A stretch of 64,000 bases of DNA from DATEOR01 sp963766725 (GCA_963766725.1 CAVYBK010000006.1:248001-312000), one strand, 5' to 3'; shown: positions 26,826 to 36,391, counted from the stretch's first letter. Notes: a model not told the origin generated them from the letters alone. A program made the numbers and translations.

Positions 26826-27752
26826 CTAAGCGGCCCGGCGCAGCGCCTTGACCAGATCCTTCTTGGACATGTCGGAGCGGCCCGGGATGTCGGCCTCGCG
26901 CGCGAGCTCGTAGAGCTCCTCCTTGGAGAGCGAGTCGAGCTCGCCGTTTCCGCTCGGCGCCGAGGCCGAGCGTCCTCCTCCGCGGCCGCGGTTCGACGCC
27001 TCGAGGCTCGCCCGCAGCGCGGCCATGAGGTCGGTCGGCGCCTCGGGCTCGGCCGTCGGCTCCGCATGCACGGGCTCCCCCTTGCGCTTCGCCTTGATGA
27101 TCTCGCAGAGCGCGTCGCGGTAGGTGTCCCTGTAGGAGCCCGGGTCGAAGGAGTCGCGGAACTGCTCGACGAGCTGCGACGCCATCGCGAGCTCCTTCTC
27201 GTCCACCTTCACCTTCTTCGGCGCGATGCCCTCGAGGGAGCGCACCTCGTCGGCGAAGTGCATGCGCTCGAGCGTGATCGCGCCCTCCCGCACACGCAGG
27301 CAGCCGAGGTTCTGGCGGTCGCGCATGACCCACTTGGCGATCCCGGCGAGGCCCGATTCCTCCATCGCGCCGAGGAGCAGGGCGTACACGCGCTCGCCGT
27401 TCTCCTCGGGGCCGAGGTAGTAGGTGCGCTCGAAGTAGATCGGGTCGATCTCCTCGAAGGGCACGAACTGGCGGATGTCGATGGTGCGGTGGTTCTCCGC
27501 CGCGGCGGCCTCGAAGTCCTCGTCGGTCATGTAGACCCACTCGCCCTTCTCGTACTCGAACCCCTTGACGATCTCCGAGTCCGGGACGGGCTTCCCTTCC
27601 TCCTTGCAGACCTTCTCGTAGCCGATGCGGCTCCCGTCCGGTTCGTGGACGTAGTTGAAGTGGAGCGAGTGGTCCTCGACGGCGCTGTACATGCGCACCG
27701 GAACGTTGACGAGCCCGAATGCGATCGAGCCCGTCCAGATCGCGCGTGGCAT
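26826..27752 (-). CDS. ku: Ku, non-homologous end-joining protein
   Basis: 308 residues. The Ku core begins MPRAIWTGSIAFGLVNVPVRMYSAV and includes YEKVCKEEGKPV, FEEIDPIYFERTYYLGPEE and ASQLVEQF. Bacterial Ku homodimers bind double-strand ends and recruit LigD. After the core there is an Ala/Gly linker and a C-terminal SAP/Rho-like motif (LSKEELYELAREADIPGRSDMSKKDL) that may aid DNA binding. The ATG overlaps the upstream stop (ATGA). No ligD lies in the window. Confidence 0.96.
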   Translation of the reverse strand: MPRAIWTGSIAFGLVNVPVRMYSAVEDHSLHFNYVHEPDGSRIGYEKVCKEEGKPVPDSEIVKGFEYEKGEWVYMTDEDFEAAAAENHRTIDIRQFVPFEEIDPIYFERTYYLGPEENGERVYALLLGAMEESGLAGIAKWVMRDRQNLGCLRVREGAITLERMHFADEVRSLEGIAPKKVKVDEKELAMASQLVEQFRDSFDPGSYRDTYRDALCEIIKAKRKGEPVHAEPTAEPEAPTDLMAALRASLEASNRGRGGGRSASAPSGNGELDSLSKEELYELAREADIPGRSDMSKKDLVKALRRAA

Positions 27753-28270
27753 CAGGCCTCCGCCTCCTCCTTCTCGGCGCCGCCAGGAATGGCCGCGCGC
27801 TCGGGCGGCTCGTCGACGAGGTTGAGGACGCGCATGCCGTGCGTGAAGACGACGGCGCCTCCCAGCCAGCCGCCGACGGTCAGGGCGACGAAGCCGACGA
27901 GGGTGGCGATGAACGTCTTGCCGCCCATCTCGCCCGCGACGTAGCGGTCGTGCCCGAACACCGCCGCGAGCGCGAAGAAGCCGGTCGCGGTCAGCATCGA
28001 GAGCATGTGCCACGTCGCCGTCCACCAGAGTGGCGAGCGCCACGTGATCGAGAGCCAGTCGGCGAGCCCGGTGAGCGCGGCGAAGGCCGTGAAGCCGAGG
28101 CCGACGAGGAGCGCAAGCCACCAGGCCCTGGTCAGGTTCCCCTCGGACACCCCGGCGAAGGCCAGGATCCCGAGCACGGTGGCGGTCGTGTACGCGCCGA
28201 TCGTCGCGTCGGTCAGCGGGGGATGCAGTGGGTGTCCAGGGAATCCCCGGACGAGATACGAGAGTCTCAT
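27752..28270 (-). CDS. DUF2231 membrane protein
   Basis: 172 residues with four to five membrane spans. GHPLHPPLTD near the N terminus and later spans with conserved His residues are the DUF2231 signature; some members may bind haem, which is not shown. It heads the operon with ku and is divergent from the MMPL gene, 52 bp away. Confidence 0.82.
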   Translation of the reverse strand: MRLSYLVRGFPGHPLHPPLTDATIGAYTTATVLGILAFAGVSEGNLTRAWWLALLVGLGFTAFAALTGLADWLSITWRSPLWWTATWHMLSMLTATGFFALAAVFGHDRYVAGEMGGKTFIATLVGFVALTVGGWLGGAVVFTHGMRVLNLVDEPPERAAIPGGAEKEEAEA

Positions 28271-28322
28271 GGCCGCTCTCTACCCCGTTTGCGGGAAGCC
28301 ACACGACGGGTAGCGGTGAGGG

Positions 28323-30525
28323 GTGATCCGGGAGCGGGCGGTTCGAGCTTTCGCGGGGGCCGTCGTCGGGCTCCGCTTCCTCGTCGTGCTGGCCTGGATC
28401 GCGGCCGCGCTCGCCGTGACGTGGTGGCTGCCCGGGCTCGGCTCGGGGGAGCCGCTCCCACTCGGCGGCCTCATCCCGGAGAACGCGGAGTCGGCCCAGA
28501 TCGCGCAGCGCGACGCGGAGATCTTCGCCGTACCGCTGACGACCGACACGCTCGTCGTCCAGCGCGACCCCGACGGGACTCTCGCCGGCCGCGCAGGCGC
28601 GAGCGGTGGCGCGGGCGCTCGCCGTGAGCCGGGCGCCGAAGCAGGCGGAGGGCATTCAGCTCGCACTCCCGATCGCCAACACACTCGGTCTCTTCCCTAG
28701 CTCACGCGAGCACGGGACGACGGCGATCACCTACCTCTACTTCGGCTCGGAGGCCTCCCTCTCGGACCGGGTCTCGGAGGCGGAGGCGTACGCGAGTCAG
28801 ATCCCGGCGGATGACGCGCCGGTCGGAGTCACCGGGCCTGCTCCGGCCCGCGACCAGCAGTTCCGCGAGATGGAGGACGCGCTGCCGATCGTGGAGGCCG
28901 GCACCGTGCTCGTCATCCTGCTCGTCGTCGGCCTCACCTTCCAGGCCTTCGGCGCCCCGCTCCTCACGCTCTTCGCCGCCGCGATCTCGTTCCTCGTCGC
29001 GCGCGGCGTGATCCCCTGGGTCGGGACGCGGCTCGGCGTCGAGATCCCGCAGGAGGTAGAGCCGCTCGTCGTCGCCCTGACCCTCGGAATCGTCACCGAC
29101 TACGCCGTCTTCTACCTGTCCGGGATGCGCCGCTCGCTCCTCGAGGGGCGCTCGCCCGTGGAGTCCGCCCGGGCGGCAACGATACGCGTGACGCCGATCG
29201 TTGCCACCGCAGGGCTGATCGTCGTCGCGGGAACCGCGTCTCTCCTCGTCGGCGAGCTCGACTTTTTCCGCGCCTTCGGCCCTGGCCTCGCGCTGACCGC
29301 CGCGGTCGCCCTCGTGGTCTCGATCACGCTCATCCCGGCGATGCTCGCCATTCTCGGCCGCCTCGTCTTCTGGCCCGGCTACGACGAGGCGGACCGGGAG
29401 GATCACTTCGCGTCGCCCACGCGGGAATCGTTCGCCCGCTTCGCTTCGTCCCGGCCGGTCGCACTCGTGATCGTCCTCCTCTGCGGGGGGCTGCTCTTCC
29501 TCTGCGCGACAGGCCTCCCCGACACGAAGCTCGCCATCCGCCTGATCAGCGGCCTGCCGTCCGACACGCAGGAGGCTCGGGCAGCGGACGCAGCCGGCAC
29601 GGGCTTCGCACCGGGGATCGCGGCGCCGACGGTCGTGGTCGTGGAGGGCAGCGGGATCGGGGAGGACACGGCGGCGCTCCTACGGCTCGAACGGGCGCTC
29701 GGCGAGCAGCCGGGCGTGGCCGGGATCCTCGGCCCGCGCGAGCAGCAGATCCCCCAGGCCCCCGACGGCCTCTTCGTGACGGAGGACGGGAACGCGGCGC
29801 GCTACGTCGTCATCCTGGATCACGACCCTCTGGGCGCCCCGGCGATCGACGAGGTGCGTGCCCTCGACGACGCACTCCCCGGCCTGCTCCGCGACAGCGG
29901 CCTCGAGGGCACGAAGGCGGGGATCACCGGCCAGACCGCGCTCGCATCGGACACCGTCCAGGCGGTGGTGGACAGCTCCTTACGCGTCGGCATCGCCGTG
30001 CTCCTCGTCAACTTCCTCCTGCTCGCTCTCTTCCTGCGAGCGTTCGTCGCCCCGCTCTACCTCCTCGCGGCGAGCGTCGCCTCCGTGGCGGCCACGCTCG
30101 GCCTGACGACGTACGTCTTCCAGGACCTCCTCGGCCACTCCGACCTCACGTACTACGTCCCGTTCGCGGCCGGAGTCCTGCTCGTCTGCCTGGGCTCGGA
30201 CTACAACGTCTACGTGGTCGGGCGCATCTGGCAGGAGGCGGAGCGCATGCCGCTCAGGGAGGCGATCGCGTTCGCCGCCCCTCGCGCCTCGAAGGCGATC
30301 GGCGTCGCGGGCATCGCTCTGGCCGCCTCCTTCGGGATGCTCGCCGTCGTTCCGATCGACGGCTTCCGGGAGCTCGCCTTCATGCTCGCGGTCGGCGTCC
30401 TGCTCGAGACGTTCGTCGTCCGCTCGGCGCTCATCCCCGCCCTGATCTCGCTCTTCGGCTCCTCGAGCGGCTGGCCCGGCCGGGTCGGCACCCCCGAGCC
30501 GGCGCGCGAGACAACGCGTGCCTAG
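28323..30525 (+). CDS. MMPL-family RND transporter, frameshifted
   Basis: About 733 residues with the RND layout: N-terminal span, an extracytoplasmic domain, a block of spans with GIVTDYAVFYLSGMRR, a second domain, and a last block with GSDYNVYVVGRIWQEA. MMPL proteins export lipids or drugs. The frame breaks near 28590, between DPDGTLA and AQARAVARAL. The GTG start has TAGCGG 6 nt upstream. The stop codon TAG is part of the -10 box of the MarR gene that follows, suggesting the pair is functionally linked. Confidence 0.88.
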
Positions 30526-30528
30526 GAT
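30523..30528 (+). promoter_or_regulatory. -10 box over the MMPL stop codon
   Basis: TAGGAT starts with the TAG stop of the transporter gene, then 6 nt and the ATG of the MarR gene at 30535. The same arrangement, including the preceding CC, occurs at arcC-argF. Confidence 0.55.
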
Positions 30529-30534
30529 CCAGCA

Positions 30535-30951
30535 ATGGGAGGCAAAGGCCCAACCGAGTTCGAGCAAGCGGCCGCGTTCCGGGCGTCCCTGCGCCGGTTT
30601 CACCGGATCAGCGAGGACGCGGCCCGTCAAGCCGGGCTGACACCGCGGCGCCACCTGCTGCTGCTCATGATCAAGGGCGCGCCCGGCGGCGCCGAGCGCT
30701 CGACCGTCAGCGAGCTCTGCGAGCGGATGCAGCTGGCGCAGAGCACGGTCACGGAGCTCGTGCAGCGCGCGGAGGAGGCCGGTCTCGTGCGCCGCGCGCA
30801 GGCCCGCGACGACGGCCGCATCGCCTACCTGACCCTGACGCCGGAGGGGGAGCGGCGCCTGCGGTCGGTGCACGACCAGCTGCGCCCGGAGCGCAAAGCG
30901 CTCGCCCTCATCCTGCACGAGCTCGACGGGCAAGGCCCCGCCGGTCGCTAG
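30535..30951 (+). CDS. MarR-family regulator
   Basis: 138 residues. The winged-helix core reads STVSELCERMQLAQSTVTELVQRAEEAGLVRR and DDGRIAYLTLTPEGERRL. It directly follows the MMPL exporter, and MarR proteins often repress adjacent efflux genes; the ligand is unknown. No palindromic operator is evident near its start, since the leaderless promoter lies in the end of the exporter gene. Confidence 0.92.
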   Translation: MGGKGPTEFEQAAAFRASLRRFHRISEDAARQAGLTPRRHLLLLMIKGAPGGAERSTVSELCERMQLAQSTVTELVQRAEEAGLVRRAQARDDGRIAYLTLTPEGERRLRSVHDQLRPERKALALILHELDGQGPAGR

Positions 30952-30976
30952 ACACGGCGGGGCGTAGCCGCTGGGG

Positions 30977-31498
30977 TCAGACCTGCGCTTCTGCCAGCTC
31001 GACCGTGCAGGACGAGCGGCCGCGCTTCTCGAGGTACTGCTGGTGGTAGTCCTCGGCCTCGTAGAACTCCGTCGCCGGGACGATCTCCGTGACGATCTTC
31101 TTCGGCCAGTGCAGCTTCTCCTGGAGCTCGTCGCGCGTCCGAATGGCCGCGGCCTCCTGCTCAGGAGAGTGGAAGAAGACCGCCGAGCGGTACTGCGAGC
31201 CGATGTCCAGGCCCTGGCGGTTCTTCGTGGTCGGGTTGTGCTTCATCCAGAAGACATCGAGCAGGTCGTCGTACGAGACCCGCTCCGGGTCGTACGTGAC
31301 CTCGACCGCCTCCGCATGGCCCGTCGTGTGCGAGCACACGAGCTCGTAGGTCGGGTTCTCGACGTTTCCGCCGGTGTAGCCCACGCGCGTCGCGAGGACG
31401 CCGGGGATCTGGCGGAACGCCGCCTCGACGCCCCAGAAGCAGCCTGCTCCAAACGTTGCCTTCTCCAAGCTCATCTCCTTCTCGTTCGACATGTTCAC
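30977..31498 (-). CDS. msrA: Peptide-methionine (S)-S-oxide reductase MsrA
   Basis: Repairs oxidised methionine. The catalytic cysteine is in FGAGCFWGVEAAF, followed by GYTGGNVENPTYELVCSHTTGHAEAV and GSQYRSAVFF; a resolving Cys lies near the end (RSSCTVELAE). The catalytic residue is Cys, not Sec. Starts are possible at 31498, 31492 or 31474 (MSLEKATFG). It follows the coiled-coil gene by a 1-nt overlap. Confidence 0.95.
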   Translation of the reverse strand: MNMSNEKEMSLEKATFGAGCFWGVEAAFRQIPGVLATRVGYTGGNVENPTYELVCSHTTGHAEAVEVTYDPERVSYDDLLDVFWMKHNPTTKNRQGLDIGSQYRSAVFFHSPEQEAAAIRTRDELQEKLHWPKKIVTEIVPATEFYEAEDYHQQYLEKRGRSSCTVELAEAQV

Positions 31499-32205
31499 TA
31501 GTTCGAACGCTCGAGGCTCCGCAGCTGTTCCTCGGCCTTGAGCAGCTCTTTCCGCGCTTTGTCCGCCTCCCGATCGGCCGTTTGGGCACGTTTCTGCGCT
31601 TCCTGGAGAGCGGAGCGGGCTTTGTCCAGCTCGCGCTTTCGCCGCTCGGCGGCTGCATCGGGCTTCCCCGCCTTCGAAGATGTCTTGCGCTTCGGGGGCG
31701 CGGGCATCCCGGCGAGGCCGAAGCCCGACGCCGAGAGCTCCTTCGTCAGCCGTCCGCGCTCGAGGAGCTCGCGCGCCTCCGGGTCGACCGCCGCCGCCCG
31801 AAGAGTGGACTCGAGCTTCCTGAGCGTCGCGTCGCCGTCCGCGAGGCCCCGTCCCGCGTCGAGGAGCGCGGTCAGCGCACGGCGCTCGCTGTCCTCGGCC
31901 CGGCGCAGCTCATCGGCCTTCCCCCCGCGCATGAGCTCCGCCTGGCCTTCGCGCAGCTGCTCGCCTGCGGTCAGGAGTGCCCTCACGTTCATGCGCTCGT
32001 TCCGGGCGAGCTGATTGGCGACCCAGGCCGCGGCGGTCGGCTTGCGGGCCTTCTTCAGATGGTCGGCCGCCTCGCGCTCGCCGCCGCTTCGGAGCTCCTT
32101 GATCCTCGTGTCGCGAGCCTCCGTGAATCGGTCGAGCGGCAGCCCGTAGAGGCGGTCGATCTCCTTGTCGAGGTTTATCGCCAGAGCCGAAAGGTATCGC
32201 TTCAA
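31498..32205 (-). CDS. Coiled-coil protein of unknown function
   Basis: 235 residues, strongly charged. The N-terminal motif KEIDRLYGLPLDRFTEARD followed by WVANQLARNE recurs in many actinobacterial hypothetical proteins that I cannot name. The last 60 residues form a Lys/Glu/Ala coiled coil (RKRELDKARSALQEAQ). The TTG at 32205 is the longest start. It overlaps the start of msrA. Confidence 0.75.
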   Translation of the reverse strand: MKRYLSALAINLDKEIDRLYGLPLDRFTEARDTRIKELRSGGEREAADHLKKARKPTAAAWVANQLARNERMNVRALLTAGEQLREGQAELMRGGKADELRRAEDSERRALTALLDAGRGLADGDATLRKLESTLRAAAVDPEARELLERGRLTKELSASGFGLAGMPAPPKRKTSSKAGKPDAAAERRKRELDKARSALQEAQKRAQTADREADKARKELLKAEEQLRSLERSN

Positions 32206-32212
32206 GAGAGCG

Positions 32213-32365
32213 ATGACAGCCGAAGAGCACAGCTCCTCCGCGGGAAGGCCCGAGCTCGACCTGGACGAAGAGCGGGACGACGGGAACGAGGACGGAGCCC
32301 CCGTCGCCGGCGGCCTCTGCCGGCTCGACGCGCCGGACTCCGCCGCCGACGAGGACGCGGGCTAG
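32213..32365 (+). CDS. Possible small acidic protein (50 aa)
   Basis: An ATG at 32213 opens a short acidic frame (MTAEEHSSSAG, then DLDEERDDGNEDG) that ends on the CTAG shared with the convergent rhodanese-MFS gene. No family is recognised and no clear ribosome-binding site is seen. The shared stop, a pattern repeated at real convergent pairs here, is the main support. Confidence 0.35.
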   Translation: MTAEEHSSSAGRPELDLDEERDDGNEDGAPVAGGLCRLDAPDSAADEDAG

Positions 32366-34042
32366 GCGGCCTTCGCCGCCTCGACCTCTTCCTCGAGGTA
32401 CGCGAACGACGCCGGGTCCGTCGCGGCCACGCACGCCTCCGGGAGCGCGGCACAGCCGAGCCAGCGCACTTCCGGGCGCCAGAGCAAGACGCCGAGGCCG
32501 CCGAGGAGGGTGATCGTCCCGTCCACGGCAACGGCTCCGCCGGCACCGAGCCAGGCCGCGAGTCCCGCCGTGATGAGGGCGCCGATCGGGAGGACACCGA
32601 CGAACGCCGCCGCCCAGATGGCCATGGCGCGCGAGCGCATCTCCTCCGAGCTCGCGGCCTGCACGACGACCGTCGAGAGCCCGATGAACACGACGCCCGT
32701 GAAGCCCCCGATCAGCGCGAGCGCGAAGGAGAGCGGCACCGAGGTCGAGATACCGATGATCGCGATCGCGGCCGCGCAGAGGAGATAGCAGACGAGACTC
32801 GGCTCACCCTTGTTCGGGCGGCGTGAGAGCACCAGGAGGGCGCACCGAGCCGAGCACGGAGCCGAGGCCGATCAGCGAGATGAGGATCCCGAGCGTCTCC
32901 GGGCCCTCGTGGAGCTGGAAGCGGACGAGGCCGGGAACCATGAAGGCCACCGGCGGCGTGGCGAACATTCCGGCGAAGACCATCAGCATCATCAGCGAGG
33001 CGAGACTCCGCTGCCCGAAGACGTAGCGGATGCCGTCCGCCATCGCCCCGCGCACGCCTACGCTCACCGAGGCGATCTTGGCGCGCGAGCTCGGCAGGAG
33101 GACGAGAGCACCGAGGACGCCCAGGAAGCTGACCGCGTTCACGCCGAAGACCCAGGTCGGCCCGGCCGACGCGAGGAGCACACCGGCGATCGCCGGCCCG
33201 ACGAAGCGGGCGACCTGGAGCGCGAGGCTGTTCAGCGCGACCGCGCTCTCGAGGTCCTTTGGCGGGACCGTCCCGGCCAGCATGGACTGGAAGGCCGGGA
33301 AGCTGAGCGCTCCGAGCGTCCCGCCGATGAAGGCGAGCAGGCCCATGAGGAAGACCGTCAGGTCGCCCGAGGCCCAGAGGACTGCAAGCGCGATGGCGAC
33401 GCCCATGTTCCCGCCCTGGAAGAGGAGGAGGATCTTCCGGCGGTCGAAATGGTCGGCGAGCACGCCGGCCGGGAGCGCGAAGACGAGGTTCGGGATCGTG
33501 TTGAGGAAGCCGATGATCCCGAGCGTCGCCGCCGAGCCGCCGAGCAGGAGGACGACGTAGCCGAAGGCGCCCGCCTCCACCCAGCTCCCGGCGAGCGAGA
33601 GCAGCACGCCGCCGAAGTAGATCTGGAAGCGCCGGTGGCGAAGCGCGGCTGCCCCCGCCTTCCAGTCGCCGCCACGGCCTTCCCCGACCGGGGCCTCCGG
33701 GATCGGGGCGCCGAGGAGGGCGTGCACTCCGCCCGTGACCGCATACGCGTCGAAGCCCCTGTCCCTCAGCCAGTGCGCCACACGGACGCTCGTCGCCTCG
33801 CGCAGTCAGGTGCAGGCGAGGACGACCGCGCGGGCGCGCGGCAGCTCGTCGAGGCGGCTCGGAATCTCGTCGGGCGGGACACGGACTGCATTTGCAAGCT
33901 CGACCGAGTCGTCCTCGTGCCGGCGCACATCGACCAGCACGGCGCCGTCCTCCAGGAGCCGGTGCGCCTCCGCAGGTGAGATCCGCAGCGAAGAGCGCCT
34001 GACCGCGGACGGGATGTGGTACCGGCGTGTCGGCGTCGACAC
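32362..34042 (-). CDS. Rhodanese-MFS transporter fusion with Sec at rhodanese active site (candidate)
   Basis: The N-terminal rhodanese domain (residues 1 to about 105: EDGAVLVDVRRHEDDSV, then RAVVLACT) meets an in-frame TGA at residue 79 and goes on LREATSVRVAHWLRDRGFDAYAVTGGVHALLG. The TGA stands six residues before the helix-starting Ser, exactly where rhodanese has its persulphide cysteine. A 12-span MFS domain follows (GVLADHFDRRKILLL is the signature loop). A one-base frameshift near 32830 splits the last spans. The GTG start lies one base after the cupin stop. Possible roles: moving or handling sulphur, selenium or a thiolated compound. Confidence 0.75.
33774..33804 (-). promoter_or_regulatory. 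Candidate bacterial SECIS hairpin
   Basis: Starting 2 nt after the TGA, UGCGC pairs perfectly with GCGCA 26 nt later, enclosing a small GAC-GAGC-GUC hairpin. The apical loop begins with G about 15 nt after the TGA, as bacterial SECIS elements require. Confidence 0.5.
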
Positions 34043-34043
34043 G

Positions 34044-34406
34044 CTACGGCCAGAGCGGCTCGCGGTCGAAACGCTCGAGCGGCTTCCAGTCCTCCCGGAC
34101 CGGTGCGAAGACGTCGATCATGACCGCGCCGTCGGGGCCGGTGTGCACCTCGTGCGGCGTGTTCGCCGGAATCGACCACGTGTCCCCCGGCCCTAGCTCC
34201 CTGGTCTCGTCGCCGACCCGAAACTCGCAGGACCCGGAGATCAGGATCCCGAGCTGCTCGTTCTCGTGGCTGTGCTCCGGGACGACGCTGCCGGGATCGA
34301 GCTCGACGAGCCCGAGGGTGAGCCGTTCACCGTGCACGACGCGGCCCGCGACCCCATCCCAGATCTTCTGCGGCTGAACCTTGCTCGTTTCTTCGAAGGC
34401 GCCCAA
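34044..34406 (-). CDS. Cupin-domain protein
   Basis: 120 residues forming one cupin barrel: motif 1 GSVVPEHSHENEQLGILISG supplies His-His-Glu metal ligands, and motif 2 GDTWSIPANTPHEVHTG the last His. Possibly an enzyme or a small-ligand sensor. The TTG at 34406 is set by TACGAT exactly 6 nt upstream; without this the frame runs on into the peptidase gene. Immediately followed by the rhodanese-MFS gene, so the two are likely co-transcribed. Confidence 0.85.
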   Translation of the reverse strand: MGAFEETSKVQPQKIWDGVAGRVVHGERLTLGLVELDPGSVVPEHSHENEQLGILISGSCEFRVGDETRELGPGDTWSIPANTPHEVHTGPDGAVMIDVFAPVREDWKPLERFDREPLWP

Positions 34407-34412
34407 GGGGCG

Positions 34413-34418
34413 ATCGTA
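34413..34418 (-). promoter_or_regulatory. -10 box of leaderless cupin transcript
   Basis: On the minus strand TACGAT, then 6 nt, then the TTG start at 34406. Confidence 0.5.
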
Positions 34419-34438
34419 CCGCGCAGCGCCACGTTGCT

Positions 34439-35262
34439 CTAGACCTCTACGCCATAGGCCTCCGTGAAAGCCTCCTGCGCGTAGGCCAGCGACGCGTAGG
34501 CGAACCCCTTGTCGCCCCAGCCCGTGCCCCAGCTGTTGCGAACGATGAAGCGGCTGGCGGTGTAGCCGACGAGCGCGACCGCGTGGCCTCCACGCGTCGA
34601 GTTCGGGTTGTAGGTGTCGAGGTTCCCGCCGGTGAAGCTCGCGTCGTCCCAGGTCGAGTCCACGTCGAGCCGCACCATGATCGGCCCGTTGTTCGCGAGC
34701 CAGTTGCGCCAGTCTGTGAGGTTCGAGCCCAGGTTGAAGTAGGCGAGGATCTTCCGCAGCGCCGCAGTCGCGTAGAAGGTGCTCGCCTTGCCCCGCGTAG
34801 AGCTTGCCGGTCGCGAAGGGGAGGTACTGTCGCGCACGGCTCCGAACTTGCGCGCAACGTCGAGCGCCGTCTTCAGGCTCGTTCCCTCGGTCTCGATGAA
34901 GGTGGTCGGCCGAGTCACGAACGGGTCGGTCTCCTTCGAGGCCATCCACATGAAGCGCGGTGAGAGGAGCTGAGCTCGTCGTCAGCTTCCCCGACTTGAC
35001 GAAGTGCCAGCGAAGCAGCGAGTCGGCGCTCGCCCAGCCGACGCAGGAACCGGTCGACCCCTGGTCGTTGATGGTCCACCAGGTCGTCCGTAGGTCTTTG
35101 GACGTCGGGATCGTGGCCGTCGCCGCAGCGATTTCGGACTTGGCCGCGTCGTCGAAAGTCCAGTCTTCTTCGGTCTTCGGCGACGGCTTGCAGTTCAGGA
35201 TCCGCTTCTGCCGTCGCGGCCTGGTCGTTCGGCGGCGCGTCGTCTTCCGTGAGTCGGGCCAT
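34439..35262 (-). CDS. Papain-like (C1) cysteine peptidase, several frameshifts
   Basis: All three active-site regions are present: NDQGSTGSCVGWASADSL with the catalytic Cys, TRGGHAVALVGY with the His, and VRNSWGTGWGDKGFAY with the Asn. They are spread over frames, with about four breaks between 35255 and 34790, so the gene is either a pseudogene or badly sequenced. The ATG at 35262 follows GGAGG. The N terminus is Lys/Arg-rich with no clear signal peptide. It lies 13 bp after the endolysin-like gene, probably in one operon. Confidence 0.75.
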
Positions 35263-35275
35263 GCGAGCCTCCTCC

Positions 35276-36391
35276 TTAGTAGATCCAGATCGCCGGGTCG
35301 CGGACGCTGGACTTCGTCGTGTTCGGGCCGACGTGGCGGACGTCCACGTGGCGAACGAGGCCCGACGCGCCCTGGTAGCCGATCCCGGAGAAGCGCTTCA
35401 GCGCCTTGACCGCGGCCGTGGGCTTGACCGGGACGAGATCGACCGCGTTTCCGTACATGTGCTGCGAGTTCTTCGCGGCCCCGGGGATGCTCGCGTTCTT
35501 CTGCGGGTCGCGATAGCCCGAGACGACGGAGACCGGCTTGCCCACGAGCTCGCGGTAGTCCTCGAGACCGAGGATGAGCTCGCGGCTCACCTTGATCCAG
35601 CCGTTGCCGCTCGACTTGAACTCCTTGAAGGCGAAGTTCGGCGAGCATTTGCCACCCTGGTCGACGGAAGCCTTCAGCGCCTCCTGGGTCTTCGCGCCCG
35701 CGTGCCCGTCGATGAGGAGCTTCCAGAACGCGAAGCCTCGCTGAAAGTCCTCGACCGCGGCGAACGTGTCCTGTCCCCAGGCGCCGTCCACCTTCAGGGG
35801 CCAGCCAAGCTCCTTGAGCGCCCGCTGCACATCGCGGGTCGTCATGGCGCCGTCGTCGGCGGGCTGGACGGTTCCCCGCGCGAAGAGCTCTCCCTCGGCT
35901 TTCCGGCGAGAGACGAGGCCCGCAAGCGTGCGCGAGCCCGCCTTCACCCAGCGGTCGAGCTGCGCGGGCACCTCGTCGTACTTGCCCTCGTTCAGCAGCT
36001 TGAGCAGCGTCGATTCGCGGAAGGCGCCCGAGCCGACGTTGAAGACGAAACTCGTCAGCGCGTCGAACTGGTCCTGCTCGAGCGGCACCTTGACTGCGTC
36101 GTTCACCGCCGCGGCCGCCGAAGCTGCATCCTCACCGAGGATCTCGAGCGCATGCTCGCGCGTGAGGCCCTTCCGGAACTCGGCGCTCTCGGAGCCGTCG
36201 CAGTTTCCCATGTGGACGAGGTGCCCGTAGCCGATCGTGCAATGGCCGGCCGCGTCGTCGTAGAGATCCGACCGGAAGCCCTCGAAGCCCGCGATCAGCC
36301 GAACGCCCGCCTTGCTCAGCTTGCGCTTGCGCCGCCGCGGAGCGGCCGTCGAACGCGCTGCCGTGCGCCGCTTTGTCGTCGTTGTCGCCAT
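35276..36391 (-). CDS. Endolysin-like protein: GH24 lysozyme, peptidoglycan-binding, M15-type domain
   Basis: 371 residues in three parts. About 25-165: phage-type lysozyme (LIAGFEGFRSDLYDDAAGHC then TIGYGHLVHMG, the Glu-Asp-Thr site). About 175-245: peptidoglycan-binding repeat (TTRDVQRALKELGWPLKVDG). About 260-371: a zinc peptidase fold of the M15 kind (VVSGYRDPQKN, then SQHMYGNAVDLVP and VRHVDVRHVG). It would cut both glycan and peptide of cell wall. The N terminus is a basic Thr/Arg stretch rather than a signal peptide, as in phage endolysins, but no phage genes surround it. Confidence 0.88.
   Translation of the reverse strand: MATTTTKRRTAARSTAAPRRRKRKLSKAGVRLIAGFEGFRSDLYDDAAGHCTIGYGHLVHMGNCDGSESAEFRKGLTREHALEILGEDAASAAAAVNDAVKVPLEQDQFDALTSFVFNVGSGAFRESTLLKLLNEGKYDEVPAQLDRWVKAGSRTLAGLVSRRKAEGELFARGTVQPADDGAMTTRDVQRALKELGWPLKVDGAWGQDTFAAVEDFQRGFAFWKLLIDGHAGAKTQEALKASVDQGGKCSPNFAFKEFKSSGNGWIKVSRELILGLEDYRELVGKPVSVVSGYRDPQKNASIPGAAKNSQHMYGNAVDLVPVKPTAAVKALKRFSGIGYQGASGLVRHVDVRHVGPNTTKSSVRDPAIWIY

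Noticed and set aside
32165..32212. Longer upstream start for the small acidic protein.
   Set aside because: It would overlap the start of the divergent coiled-coil gene and adds an Arg-rich stretch that is the shadow of that gene.
34790..35262. Programmed frameshifting in the papain-like peptidase.
   Set aside because: About four shifts in different directions without slippery sequences; error or decay is simpler.
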